Below, piece by piece: positions 20,315 to 32,292 of a stretch of 64,000 nt of DNA. Source of the DNA: Gnetum montanum (lineage: Eukaryota > Streptophyta > Gnetopsida > Gnetales > Gnetaceae); assembly GCA_015680685.1 (NCBI GenBank), contig MNCI01001069.1:1-64000 (forward strand), read 5' to 3'. The notes under the pieces were generated by a model. It was not told where the DNA came from. It saw nothing but the letters and a program-made list of their open reading frames with translations, and searched no databases. A program made the translations under genes and the position numbers. Within the stretch, counting starts at the first letter, position 1. The number at the start of each line of letters is the position of its first letter.

Positions 20315-22810
20315 ATGTCTTCTTCTTCTGGCAAGCTCAAAGATACCAAACCACCAGTCCCACAAGAATGCAAGGTGGCATACACTCATCCAGATGAGTT
20401 TATGCCAAATTTCACCTTCATCCTACATTAGGATGAATAGATGCGATGGCATGATATGAAGGGCAACATCATCCTGTCCCTCGATAGATTTGTGCCTAGA
20501 ATGTTGTTTAAAACTATTAAGAATCTGGGCATAGTAGATCTTCATGAAAAGTACGTTGTGAATGGATACAACACTTGAAACTATTGTTCCATTGAAACAC
20601 AACATAAGCAAGATAAACATCAGCAGAGACTCCATGAAGCTACAAAGGGAAAACATTATATTAACCCCTTATTCCTACTAGATCAAGAGGACAATGAGGA
20701 TCCTTCCTTGGAAGGTTCTCAACATAAAGATTCTCTACCCCTTGCTACTGATGATGAGGATGTGAACCTGACCTTGTGATCAACTATTCATAAATCAACT
20801 TTAGGAAAGAGCAATAGCCAAGGTAGGGACTTTGGTAAACATCGTATTAATAAGGGATCTAATGATGGTGATCATAATAAGGGCAAGAGTAGTGGTAGAC
20901 ACCGTGGCGGCGATGGCAATCCACATTCCAATTCATCCTCTTCATTTGATTCTAAACATTCCTCTTCATTTGATGATTCTCATGGAAGTCATTGTCAAAA
21001 CAACCATGATGAAGGTGATCAATGAAATAATAATGACCGTGAATGCCACCAAAACTGAAGGGGTGATTGAAATCCTCATTGGTTTCATCAACGTAGTGAT
21101 GATGATGAACCTTTATTGGCAACTCGAAGTATGCTCAACATTGTGGAGGGAGTAAGAATTCCAACTAAGCATATGAAGGATAGTCGAATCAAGCATCTAG
21201 ACATGAACAATATCCCAAGATTTGAGGGGGGATATAATTTTGATCTGCATACACATATACAAGATTTTCAAGATGCATGTGCCTTACAGAACATAGAGAA
21301 TGAGTGGCAAAAACTCAAGCTTTTCCCTAGGACACTTGCTAAGGAAGTTGAAAGTTGGTACTAGTCCTTAGAGCTGGAATCTATCCACAAATGGAGTACC
21401 ATGTTAGAACTATGCAATGACAAACAACAGACGTACTCTAGAGTGTTTAGTATGAGAAGGCAAATCCAAGGATAGAAACAAGGAGCACACAAACCCTTGG
21501 ATGCCATCATGGGTTGATACTATTCACTCTTACATAGATGCCTTGGCCATGGTTACTCTCAAAGGGAACAACTTCATCATATCATTAATGGGCTTAGAGC
21601 AGAAATAAGAAGAACCCTTGGGATGTATGCCCAAGGAAGATTGTCTAAAATGAGAGCTCATCAGATCCAAAGGTTAATTGAGTAAGTAGAAAAATAAGAA
21701 GGTGAGCTATGAAAAAGAAAGAGTGTTGAAGAATATAATAGGGACCCTTCCATTAGAAAATGAGAGGTTTGATTTTGTGACAAGGAGGAGTTACCACTTG
21801 ATGAAGTGATGAACAGAAAGATCTTGCCCATCCANAAAGATTTCTAAAGAATTTAAAGAGCAAAATAGTGATCATAATCATAGGAGGCAAAAAGAAGTTA
21901 AACATGCCTACCAANTTAAAGAGCAAAATAGTGATCATAATAATAGGAGGCAAAAAGAAGTTGAACATGCCTACCAAAGAGGTAAGGGCAAAGTTGTTGT
22001 AGTAGAGGAGGTTGTGGAGTCTAACTTTGATGATGAAATTGAATGTGACATCTATCAATATAAACATCTAAAGGGATGTTACTCTATAGTGTCACACTTA
22101 CAAGAGTCTTTGGAGTGTACGCAGTGAATCCTTCCTTAGCACATAGGCAAGCTCCAAGACAATTGCCTTATCCTCAAGGTAGTCCAAGGTAGTTCCACCA
22201 ATAGTAACAAGCTTATTACCCAAGTGGAACTCCTCCATAGCCTTATGAACAATACCAATAGTGGTACCAACCATAATCATGGAGAATGCCACCACCAAGG
22301 TAGCAGCACCCTTATAGGCAACTAGATCCATATGGGTACTATGTTTAGTAGCTCATCTCCCCTAGAAGTTCTACAAGTCATACATAATTCTAGCATCACT
22401 ATTATGCTCTAAAGTACCACTGAGCACATTCACCATCTACTCAAGGGAAAAACCCATATCTGTATCCGTATCATCCTCCACATCCCTCTGCACCTACACC
22501 TCCACCTTCAACTTAGATACCTCTTGCTCCATCCATGCAGTGTAAAATTCCTTCATAGCCACAACAATGAAATGCTACAAGGGCTATGCATTCAAAACTA
22601 GTTTTTCAAGAAAGTGGTTTCAATAATAGATCAATGAAACAACACTTCTTTTGGCCCAGAAGTCCTCTCCAGCCCTCACAACCTACTTCAGTTGATTTCC
22701 TTACATCTCTAGCACCCTCATCCTCTACATCAAATAGCTTCAAGTGTCCTTCAAACCAAGTGTCACCTAGGATCTGCACTGTAATGTTAACTCATGCTAT
22801 TTATGACTAG
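20315..22810 (+). pseudogene. gag: E3 gag relic
   Basis: Starts at ATG 20315 (MSSSSGKLKD), followed by VAYTHPDEFMPNFTFILH, closely like E5 gag. A Ser/His/Asp-rich spacer leads to DEPLLATRSMLNIVEG. The capsid core has LDMNNIPRFEGGYNFDLHTHIQDFQDAC, LKLFPRTLAKEVESWY and LLHRCLGHGYSQ. The Cys/His module CDIYQYKHLKGC is at 22044-22105 and a Pro-rich tail reaches about 22800. There are many in-frame stops and two single Ns (21835, 21915); about 50 bp are duplicated around 21850-21960. Confidence 0.87.
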
Positions 22811-22849
22811 ATTAAGGCTGGAAATCTTCCTACAAAAAGATTTGATCTA

Positions 22850-25320
22850 GGAAGTCCACTCATCTATCTATAGATTGTTGGATAAGAGCCATGCCAAGCT
22901 TTTCTTGACTCTAGTTTTGGAGTTAACCTCATCTCCCATGATATGTATAAGGCCTAGAACCTACCATCTCCTAAGAAGAGCAACATCCATTCAGAATTAG
23001 CAGCTCAATCAATTATTGTCCCTTTGGTATTAGTAGAGGACATTGTAACCATAGTTTGTGGGTGGTCTTATCCTGCTGATTTTTTGGTAATCAAGGTGGA
23101 AAATTGCAAAAGTGACTTTCGCATCATTATGAAAAGGACTTGGTTAAGCACGGTCGATGCACGAATGGATATAAGGGACCTATCTCTCAAACTATCCAAG
23201 AAAAATGAGCTAGGAAAAATTAAGAAGAAGTGTATTCCATGCATCGTGTACAATGATAATGGGTGCAATTGAATGCAAAGGATTTGGTCCATCAAGAGCA
23301 CATATAGTAAGACATGTAATCAATGTGCACAAGAAATTAATATTCAATGGTGTCTTTATGTAATAGCCACAAAGCAAGAGGGCATCCAATGGCTGATAGT
23401 TGATTTAGATAATAGCACAATATGCATGGAACCAACTAAGAGCCTAACATGTGCATACGTTGAAGGCATGGACAAAATTGAACAAGTTCATTCCCAACTC
23501 TTTAATGAAGATGATGATACCTATTGGGTAGAGTTGGAGATCCTTGATCACTTTAAGGAGGAGCCCTTAGAACTAAAAACTTTACTAGTTGGTATGAAGT
23601 ATGCATTTTTAAAGAATGGTAAATCGATCATCATTAATGCCAAACTTGCTCTTGAACAAAAAGAAAAGTTGTTGAAAGTGGTGAATAAATGGTCAACAGC
23701 CTTTGCTTGATCATATCTAGAGCTAACAGGAATTGATCCAAGGATATGCCAGCATCACATCTACACTGACCTGTCCATGAAGCCTAGAGGGTAGCCATAT
23801 AGGTGATTGAACCCCAAATTAAAGTAAATCATCAAGGAGGAGATAGAGCAACTTCTCAAGGAAGGGTTCATCTATCCAATTGCAGCTAGTGAGTGGGTTA
23901 GCCCACTTGTAATAGTATTGAAGAAGGGTGGCAAATGGTAGGTTTGCATCAACTTTATGCTATTAAATATGGTGACATTTAAAGATCATTTTCCTTTCCT
24001 ATTTGTAGATCAAGGGTTAGATACCATATTTGGGAATTGTTATTATAGCTTCTTGGATGGTTATAGTGGCTATAATCAAATCCAAATCGTGTTGGAAGAC
24101 CAGGCCAAAACAACATTCACAAGTACTTAGGGGACTTTTGCATACTATAAGATGCCATTTGGCCGATGCAATGCCCCTACAACATTTCAATGCTTGGTCC
24201 TGAGTATCTTTCAATAAAAAATTAGTAGTGGTGTTGAAGTTTTCATGGATGATTTCTCCACCTATGGAGCTACATTTGAGCAAGCATTGGATTGACTTGA
24301 GCAAGTACTGAAGAGATGTATAAAGATAAACCTATGGCTCAATTGGCAAAAGAGCCATCTCATGGTTTAAGAAGGCATTGTGCTAGGGCATCGAATTTCA
24401 TAGAAAGGGATTGAGGTAGACCCAGAAAAGATAAGAATCATCCAAGGAATAACACACCAACCAGAGACCATAAAAGATGTCTGGTCATTCCTTGGAGGAT
24501 TTATTGAGAATTTCTCTAAGATTGAAAAGTTGTTGGTAGAACTTACAAAGAAAGATGCACCTTTCATTTGGATCAAGGAATGTGAACACACATTCCAACA
24601 ATTAAGGAAGAAACTCGTAGAAACACCAATCCTATGAGCACCGGATTGGTTCAAACCATTCCATATCATGACAGATGCATCTAACTATGACTTGGGAGCA
24701 ATGCTCACATAGATGGACAATAAGAAACATCCATATTATATCCACTATGCGAGCCAAAGAATTTTGAAGGCATAGTCAAACTACACCACCATAGAAAAAG
24801 AATTAATGACAATGGTGTACATGCTAGAAAACTTTAAGCATTATGTGCTAGGTTACAAAGTGTTTATGCATACAAACCATAGTGCAATTTGCTTCCTTAT
24901 GAATAAGTTGATGGTAAGCCCTTGTGTTATACAGTGGCTTGTCATCTTGTAAGAATTCAATCTTACTATGGTAGATTAAAAAGGAATTGAGAATGTGGTT
25001 ACTAATCATCTTTCTTGCTTAAGATGGATAACAAAGAGGAGGAGAGCCCACTCTCTGATCAATTTCTAGATAAAATCCTCTTTATTGGAGCAATAAGTGA
25101 ACAAAAACTTGAAAAAGCAATATGGTTTAATGACATCCTCACATATCTTCTCACTCAAGAGATGCCATAGGACTTTGATTTTAGGGAAAAGCAATAACTT
25201 CTTCATTGGGTCAAATACCTCATGGAAATCAACAGACACATTTACAAGGTATGTGTTGATGGTTTGATCCATTAGTGTGTCCTTGATGAAGATCAATTGT
25301 GCATTCTCTAGGATGCTCAT
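22850..25320 (+). pseudogene. pol: E3 pol: protease, reverse transcriptase and RNase H
   Basis: A single frame throughout, with stops. Protease: FLDSSFGVNLIS near 22905, then SYPADFLVI and a degraded RTWLSTVDAR block. A pol linker follows (23273-23710) with YAFLKNG and EKLLKVVNKW. RT: IICQ-type block near 23740, EGFIYPI, SEWVSPLVIVLKKGG, FLDGYSGYNQI, MPFGRCNAPTTFQ, the catalytic VFMDDFSTYG (24239-24268) and NWQKSHLMV. RNase H: WFKPFHIMTDASNYDLGA, then EKELMTMVYMLENFKHYVLG. This order and the block wording fit Athila/Tat-type gypsy pol. The frame is cut at 25320 by a solo LTR. Confidence 0.92.
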
Positions 25321-26177
25321 TGATGAGTGGCGAGGTACCCCTACACTCAACCATACGAAATGAGCATCGCACGCGCGATCCGGTCGAACTCCGCAGATGG
25401 NNNNNNNNNNNNNNNNNNNNNNNNNNNNNNNNNNNNNNNNNNNNNNNNNNNNNNNNNNNNNNNNNNNNNNNNNNNNNNNNNNNNNNNNNNNNNNNNNNNN
25501 NNNNNNNNNNNNNNNNNNNNNNNNNNNNNNNNNNNNNNNNNNNNNNNNNNNNNNNNNNNNNNNNNNNNNNNNNNNNNNNNNNNNNNNNNNNNNNNNNNNN
25601 NNNNNNNNNNNNNNNNNNNNNNNNNNNNNNNNNNNNNNNNNNNNNNNNNNNNNNNNNNNNNNNNNNNNNNNNNNNNNNNNNNNNNNNNNNNNNNNNNNNN
25701 NNNNNNNNNNNNNNNNNNNNNNNNNNNNNNNNNNNNNNNNNNNNNNNNNNNNNNNNNNNNNNNNNNNNNNNNNNNNNNNNNNNNNNNNNNNNNNNNNNNN
25801 NNNNNNNNNNNNNNNNNNNNNNNNNNNNNNNNNNNNNNNNNNNNNNNNNNNNNNNNNNNNNNNNNNNNNNNNNNNNNNNNNNNNNNNNNNNNNNNNNNNN
25901 NNNNNNNNNNNNNNNNNNNNNNNNNNNNNNNNNNNNNNNNNNNNNNNNNNNNNNNNNNNNNNNNNNNNNNNNNNNNNNNNNNNNNNNNNNNNNNNNNNNN
26001 NNNNNNNNNNNNNNNNNNNNNNNNNNNNNNNNNNNNNNNNNNNNNNNNNNNNNNNNNNNNNNNNNNGGCCCATGATACAACACGACCCATGATACAACAT
26101 GGGTGCCTTAACGTGGGTGCCTTATCGTGGGTGCCTTAAGGCGACCGCCAGCACTATGAGCAATTTAGGTCTCATCA
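25321..26177 (-). mobile_element. Solo LTR inside E3 pol, with assembly gap 25401-26066
   Basis: Reads in reverse from TGATGAGTGGCGAGG to CTCATCA, with target duplication CTCAT at 25316-25320 and 26178-26182. The middle is 666 Ns, so a fuller element collapsed into the gap cannot be ruled out. The U3 end (26067-26170) has a third kind of repeat: on the minus strand three copies of AAGGCACCCACG and two of TTGTATCATGGG. Removing it joins E3 pol in frame. Confidence 0.85.
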
Positions 26178-26182
26178 CTCAT

Positions 26183-27250
26183 GAAGGGCCTTGTAGAGGC
26201 CACTATGCAAGGAGATGTATGACCATAAAAATACAAATGGCAGGATACTATTAACCTACAATCTTTAGGGATGCCCACTAGTTCATCAAGTCTTGTGAAT
26301 GCTATCAACGTGATGTGGGGATGACCGCTTGCATGGAAGGTCCTGAATAGTGGATTCAACCACTGGAGCATTTTGACAGATGGGGCATCAAATTCATGGG
26401 TCCCATCACACCTATGTCTAACAAGAAGGTGTATATTATAGTAGTAATTGACTACTGCACAAAATGAGCTAAATTCGTAGTTGTTACTGATTGTACATCA
26501 TTCACTTTTACCAAATTTATACAACAAAATATCATGAATAGGTTTGGGATGCCACATTTGCTAATTTTTGATAATGGAACTCATTTCATAGGTGTCACAT
26601 TTAGAAAATTAATGCAACACTTGGGGTAGAACATAAATTAACAACACCTTACCACCCCCAAGCCAATGGTCAAGCAGAGGTAACCAATCAGGAGATTACA
26701 AAAATACTAATGTGAACCATTAGCAAATATAAGAAGGATTGGAGTACAAAACTTAACAATGTTCTCTAGGCTTATCATTCAACTTGGAAACTTTCTATTG
26801 GATATTCTCCCTATGAGTTAGTGTATGGAAAACTTCCAACACTCCTAATTCAATTCGAGCTCTATACACTCTCAATGACCTATGATCTAAACCTTGACCT
26901 AAGTCTAGCATAGAAGGAAAGATTGATCAATTTGAATGTGCTAGAAGAAAATCACTTAGTGGCCTTATCCTTGAATGAGGTGAACAAGGCATTTAGCAAG
27001 CAGCATCATGATCTTAGAATTAGGAAAGTAAAACTTCAACTAGAAGATAAGGTTCTTTACTAGAACCCCACACATGATTGATCAAACCTTTCCCTCTGGG
27101 GCCAAGATAATTTACAAACCTGACAACCGAAATAAAAAGTAGTTGATCAATATCAAATAAGTCAAACCTTTCCTAGAACCAAGATTGACTAGTGTAACTA
27201 CTGCCTCACTGAATGGACATCCACATTCTATTTTTTGGATCTCATTCCTC
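26183..27250 (+). pseudogene. pol: E3 pol: integrase
   Basis: Continues the pol frame across the solo LTR with DAHEGPCRGHYARR. The zinc-binding part has FIKSCECYQRD; the catalytic core has LEHFDRWGIKFMGPI, VVIDYC (first Asp) and LIFDNGTHFIG (second Asp), then degraded blocks to about 27250. Both catalytic Asp residues are kept, but TAA/TAG/TGA codons and a shift after 26630 make it non-functional. Confidence 0.9.
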
Positions 27251-28532
27251 CAACTCAATCATGGGGGAGATGGCCATCTATGATGACCATTATCATGGCC
27301 TCTCAGTTTTTACCTTTTTTATTTTTCATGTTTTTGATTTTACAAATTTTTGATTTTTGATTTTTTCTAATTTTTCACCATCTTTAGTACCTTTAAATCT
27401 TTTTAATTATTTTACACTTTCTTATATATTTTACCTTATTTTTTTTCTTTTTTTAAGTGTGATATTTTCTCATTTTTGGCAATAAATTTACTTTATTGTC
27501 ATAGGACACAATGTCGCTGTTGCTATTTATTAATGATGGTTTGTGCTTAATTTGTGATTGTCAATGTCTGGTTTCTATTTTTGAATTACGATGTTTGATA
27601 ACTTTGTCATGGTTTATTTTTCATGAAATAGGCAGTGAGTCCACATCATCCACCCATCCAATGAATTCTATGGCTTTCCTTGTTCTGGGAATTTGAGGTC
27701 CCTTTTCGTTAAAGAAACTCTTAATTAATCAATGACCTTGGTAGTTCCAAAATTAGGAAGGATTCAAAGGTTTGTAAAGGGTGTGACTTCAAGGGGACTC
27801 AATACTCTTTGTACTCTTCTTCTTGCTTGAGTGTTTGAGTGTTTTTCATGGACTTCTTACTATTCCACACCAACCACTAAAGGAAGTCAAAATAACATCA
27901 TTGCATGATGTGGTTCCCATTCAAGAAAAAAAGACAAAAAAAAAAACAACCATGGGAATTCAAAGCACACCCCTTCGACATGAATAAGCCCTTGCATGGT
28001 GTGGTTCTCATCATTTAAAAAAAACAACAAGAATGGAAATTCAAAGCACACTCCTTGGACAAATAAAAGGGCTACAAGCACTAGTTATGGAACTTGAATG
28101 ACATGCACCTATGCCTGATGGTCCCTTCTAACTAGGGCCCCTTCTCTTACTTCCTACTTATGCTTTCTTCTCTTTGTGGAATAGTGGTTGTTTTGTGGAA
28201 GCACTCTTGTGTCTCAGGTGGGTGGATCATTCTTAGAGTGGTGATGTGAATTCATTGAAAGAAAATGGTTTTTTTTTGGACTAAGGAGGGAACTTCTCAG
28301 GTCATTTTAACCACAAATTCCACAAGGGACTTCTTATGACCTCAATTTGGAACTCCATTTCATGTTCTCTATCATCCATCCATGATGCCATAACTCACCT
28401 CACTGCTAGGTTCTATGTTATGCCCTATGTCTTAGTTTGATGTTTTAGGATTCTTGCGTGGATTGTTTTGAGTTGGTCTTTAACTGGTCATGATCATTAA
28501 ATCGATTATGGGGCTCACAAATTCCTTAGTTG
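27251..28532 (+). other. E3 3' non-coding region, with T-rich stretch and short tandem duplication
   Basis: 27290-27470 is T-rich with TTTTTGATTTTACAAATT-like words and corresponds to the 15-bp minisatellite in E5. 27530-27720 matches the E5 region at 52090-52290. 27901-28070 is a tandem duplication of about 90 bp, each copy starting TTGCATG(A/G)TGTGGTT and containing AATTCAAAGCACAC. No open frame is supported. Confidence 0.7.
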
Positions 28533-28584
28533 TGGTTATGCAAGGGTAAAAAGGGCATGAGTTTGCTATGGGGAGGACCCACTT
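28533..28584 (+). ncRNA. Conserved GGTTATGCAAGGG...GGGGAGGACCC element (E3 copy)
   Basis: GGTTATGCAAGGGTAAAAAG, then GCTATGGGGAGGACCCACTT. It is shared by all six gypsy 3' regions checked here. A UGGG/CCCA stem with a GAGGA loop can form. It lies about 280 bp before the internal promoter. Confidence 0.6.
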
Positions 28585-28865
28585 GTATAGATTTTGGCTT
28601 GATTAGTTAAGGTTCCTTACCTTTGACATCACTACAACCTATATTTTGTATTTTCCATTGTGTAAACTGCTCAGTACTTCTTAATCTTTCATTGCATTCA
28701 CCCATTAAATCAAAATTTCTTCATTTTTTCAGATTTATGAACTTCAATGCACTCTTCTCATGATTTCATACTGTTCCTGGTCTTCTGAGCTTTCATTTGA
28801 CCCCAATGTCATTGAAAAATTCCTTGTATTTTGAAAGTTTGACCAAAGTCAATTGAAGGAAATGG

Positions 28866-28970
28866 TGGTCAATAGCTACGTCAACGAGGCCTCATCAATG
28901 CAGCCGACCTCATCGACGAGGCTCTATTGATGAGGTCTCGTCAATGCAGTGCAAAAATACTATATATACC
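28866..28970 (+). promoter_or_regulatory. E3 internal promoter: U3-like repeats and TATATACC box
   Basis: AATAGCTACGTCAACGAGG opens a run of CATCGACGAGGC-like repeats that are the same kind as those in the E3 LTR U3 (GGCTACATCAATGAGGCC at 19230). A TATA box, CTATATATACC, follows at 28960-28970. E6 has the same layout at 60205-60131. This is a candidate second promoter for the third ORF. Confidence 0.65.
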
Positions 28971-29115
28971 GTCAAACACTTTGGAACTTTTTGCAATTTT
29001 CTCATAACACACAGGGAATTTTTGCAATTTTTCAAAGCCCAAAACCTTTGAGAGCTCATAACTTTCAAACCATTTGTCCAAATCACTTCGTTTTTTGATC
29101 CTACACTTACCGGAG

Positions 29116-29424
29116 GTAAGATCTTTATCATGGGTGTTGTAAATGTTAAGGTTTTTTGATGAAATTTTCAAAAAAAATTTAACTCCTCCCAAGAGTTAGT
29201 AACCTTAACAACATAAAAATATCAACTCTTTTGACAATTAACCATTCCAATAACCTTTGGGATAATTTATCAATGGTAATGCATAAATAAAAATAATAAT
29301 TGAGTTAATTAAATTAGCCATAATCACAACTTAGCCAAGTGTAGCTACCCTCAAGAGTTAAGGTATTCCAATTGTTTTAAGGTTACATAATGATTGCTAA
29401 TCCATGGTCTTATTGTGATTATAG
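29116..29424 (+). other. Predicted intron before the E3 third ORF
   Basis: Donor CGGAG|GTAAG at 29115/29116; acceptor GTGATTATAG at 29415-29424, immediately followed by ATG. A branch-like TGCTAAT lies upstream. E6 has a 296-bp counterpart (60028-59733) with matching donor context, ATCATGGG shortly after it, and acceptor GTGATCATAG before an ATG. Confidence 0.6.
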
Positions 29425-31915
29425 ATGACACCTAAAAAAAAGTGTTAATAGGAAGGAGAACCCTCACAACCATGCGAGAAATGACCCAAAGCTAGAAGGG
29501 GCTAGCAAGAACAAGGCCAAGAATAATAAGAGGTGATCCATTCCACGAGACTTCTTTGTGAGGAGCTCGAAGTCGAATTTGTTCGACAAATTCTAGAGGA
29601 AGAAGTGCCTACCGCACAATCCCAACAAGGAGAAGTGCTTGGACCCATGCCAAGGCTTGAGGTCACTTTGACTCAAGCCTACCTAGACATCATCAAGTCT
29701 TAAAAATTCCAAAGATTAGTTCTTCAAGAGATAAACTTTGGTCCATTTTTGGAAAAAGCTTTAGAGGATTTCAAGACACAATTGCAAACCTCTCCCATGT
29801 GGCCAGTCATCACGTTGCTCACATGGAAGAGACCTATCTCTTCTAAAATAGCCAAAGGCCATAGTCTGTTGTAAAAATCAAGGAAATTCAAGTGTCCTAC
29901 TTAGCAAAAGCCATTTCATAGGCATTGGGTTTGCTAGACATTGGAACATAGTTGGCAGAGATTTCAATAAAAGGTGATCCTGAGGAAAAAATCGAATGGA
30001 TCCAATGATGCTACGAGGTGGATGATAAGGAGTATGGTGCACTCACATCGGTTGAGTAGATTTATTTCAAGATTGTGGCCTATCACCTCAATCCAACAGT
30101 AAGGCCAAATAAGGTGACTTCTTTCTCTACCTAAGCATGCATTACTCTAAGTGGGAAATTTCCCATTAACCTTCCACAACTAATTTATTTAGAGATCAAG
30201 AAGCACTTCAAGGATAATGAACTTGGCAGGCATTGTTTGCTATTATAATAATACTTCAAGCATGCTCCATTAGCTTCACGGGTAGAAATCATGAAAGATA
30301 AGACACTAATGGCCACTTAAGCAGGGATAAGTGGGGTGGATCCATCTATCTATTGGCCTGTAATGAGTCATCATAATGAGGTGGCTTGAACAATTAGCCA
30401 GATGACAATAGGTGGTCCCATTTTCTCTATCCAAAGAATGTAGCTACTTTTGAGGTCAAATCCCAACACTTGAGAGGAGACGGTGTCACTAGAAACACAC
30501 CATATATTCCTAGAAATCTCTGGGAATGCCACCACTTTTTTAGTAAGGTTGGAGGAAGGTGAAGAGGCAACTGTCTTAGTGATGTAGCACCAAAGGTAGG
30601 AGATAGTGGCAGAAGTGGTAGTTGACTATGTAGCTGAGGCACTGAATGCACCTGTAGCATCTGTACTAGATGTATCTACACTCCAAGATGTGCAGACATC
30701 TATAGGCACAGTCAATAGGAAATTGAATGTGGCATAGCATGAACAGTTACTAGAATGACTGGTTGGAATCAGGCAATTAACTTCGAACATCTTTGATCTC
30801 CTAGAGAACATCACCACAACCTAGTCAGAGTTACCGAATGCAAGGGGTAGATGCATCATCTTGGAAGGGCAACTAGAAATGGCCTAAGAGAAAAATCAAT
30901 GCTTGGCCATAAAGGTTGCTGAACTTCATGCCTAACTTGCAGAATAAGCACTTCCCAGCCTGGCAACAACAAGAGATGAAGCTATCAAATAGCTTCAAGA
31001 ACAATTTCAAAAGGCTGAGGAGGAAGCAGTAATGGCCATCTTCAAATAGCTTGTGGCAAAAGCTAAAATGCACTCAATTGAAAAGGAATTGAATCAGATG
31101 CGCCAAGAGAATGAAGCATTGACTACGCAAAATAATCACTTGTAAAATGTTGATGCTTAGAGAGGTTAAATGTAAGAGCTCATTCATCAACAGCAGGAGT
31201 AGCTTGCCAGAGTCAACATTGAACTAAGGAAATTGACCACGGAGAACTGTAATCTGTCAATGGAGGAGGTGCACACCTTGTGAAAAAATTCTACCATCAA
31301 GATTATCACTTGGAAGAATTAAGCTCTCAAATATGAGAAAGTGAAAAATCACTACAGGGACCAAGTTGGCTTGCAAAAGGAAATTAATGAAAAACAAATT
31401 TAGATAGTAAAGATGAAAGTGAATAAAGTCCTCCCACAACTCCAGCAAGGAAGAGAGATGTGGCAGCCCATTCTTGATGGGATTGATGCCTACAACAAAG
31501 TGGAGATCCACTTGAAAGAGTTGTAGATTGAAGAAATGATTGAGTATATAGAGTTGGCCAATCTTTGTTATGCAAACTTGGCAATGCTGATAGCTAGAAG
31601 ACTACGACTAGAATTTGAGAAACAAGTGGCTAGCTTGTATTTTCTATACGAGGCTGAATTCAAACACCACAAGGACACTAACCAAAATCTTGAGACTGTT
31701 AACACTGAACTCAAAGTCCTCAAAGGGTGATTCATAGATCAACGATCTATCACGAAGGACCTAGCTAGATGGATGAATGACTATTAGGAGCTGAAGAACA
31801 CAGTCAAGGCATTCGACATTGAATGCAAATAGGGAGTTATTTCTATTGATCCTGTGTCCTTGGGATGTGCTCGTTCTAACCCACATTGGGGAAGCTACGT
31901 GGATGGTGCATGATC
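29425..31915 (+). pseudogene. E3 third ORF (ORF3), 3' of pol, coiled-coil protein relic
   Basis: Begins at ATG 29425 (MTPKKK). After a charged start comes a domain with KGDPEEKIEWIQ, YFKIVAYHLNPTVRPNKV, ITLSGKFPINLPQLIYLEIK and KHFKDN. It resembles the domain annotated as putative plant transposon protein in gypsy elements. From about 30620 the chain is Glu/Lys/Gln/Leu-rich and heptad-like (long coiled coil), with YIELANLCYANLAMLIARR, to about 31830. It has multiple stops and at least one frameshift. The same protein is found in E6, which supports a real ORF. It occupies the place of the env-like ORF of Athila elements, but no signal peptide or membrane segment is seen. Function unknown. Confidence 0.75.
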
Positions 31916-32292
31916 CTAGGAGTAAGGAGGAGAAAATTAAAGCACTGCTAGATGCTTTCCACCTCCCACATAAAGTTGTAGCAATAACAGGATAACCATA
32001 GCCACCTCAACCATGACCAATGTATGAAGTCAGTGAAGGTTCCTTAGAGCCTTAGGAGCCACCACCACATAGGACCATTTGATCTTCTCCAACAAGCTTC
32101 ACATCATCAAGGAATGTGTTGTCCAATTTTTGAAGAGTTGTATCATCATGTTCAATTTTGTGTCGTGGATACCACCATTTTTGTAATGTGATGATCCATA
32201 CACCCAGGAAATGCATTTTTTGTGAAATTCAGTTAGTTTTTTTTGTTGAAGAAAAGTCAATTAATAATCCTATACCTTCCCAATTTTATAAA

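Noticed and set aside
23273-23710. A separate small gene of 145 residues between E3 protease and RT
   Set aside because: It is in the same frame as both neighbours and matches the linker of Athila/Tat-type pol; the stops at each end are single-base changes.
25066-26100. Long open frames on both strands across 25401-26066
   Set aside because: They consist mostly of translated Ns in an assembly gap.
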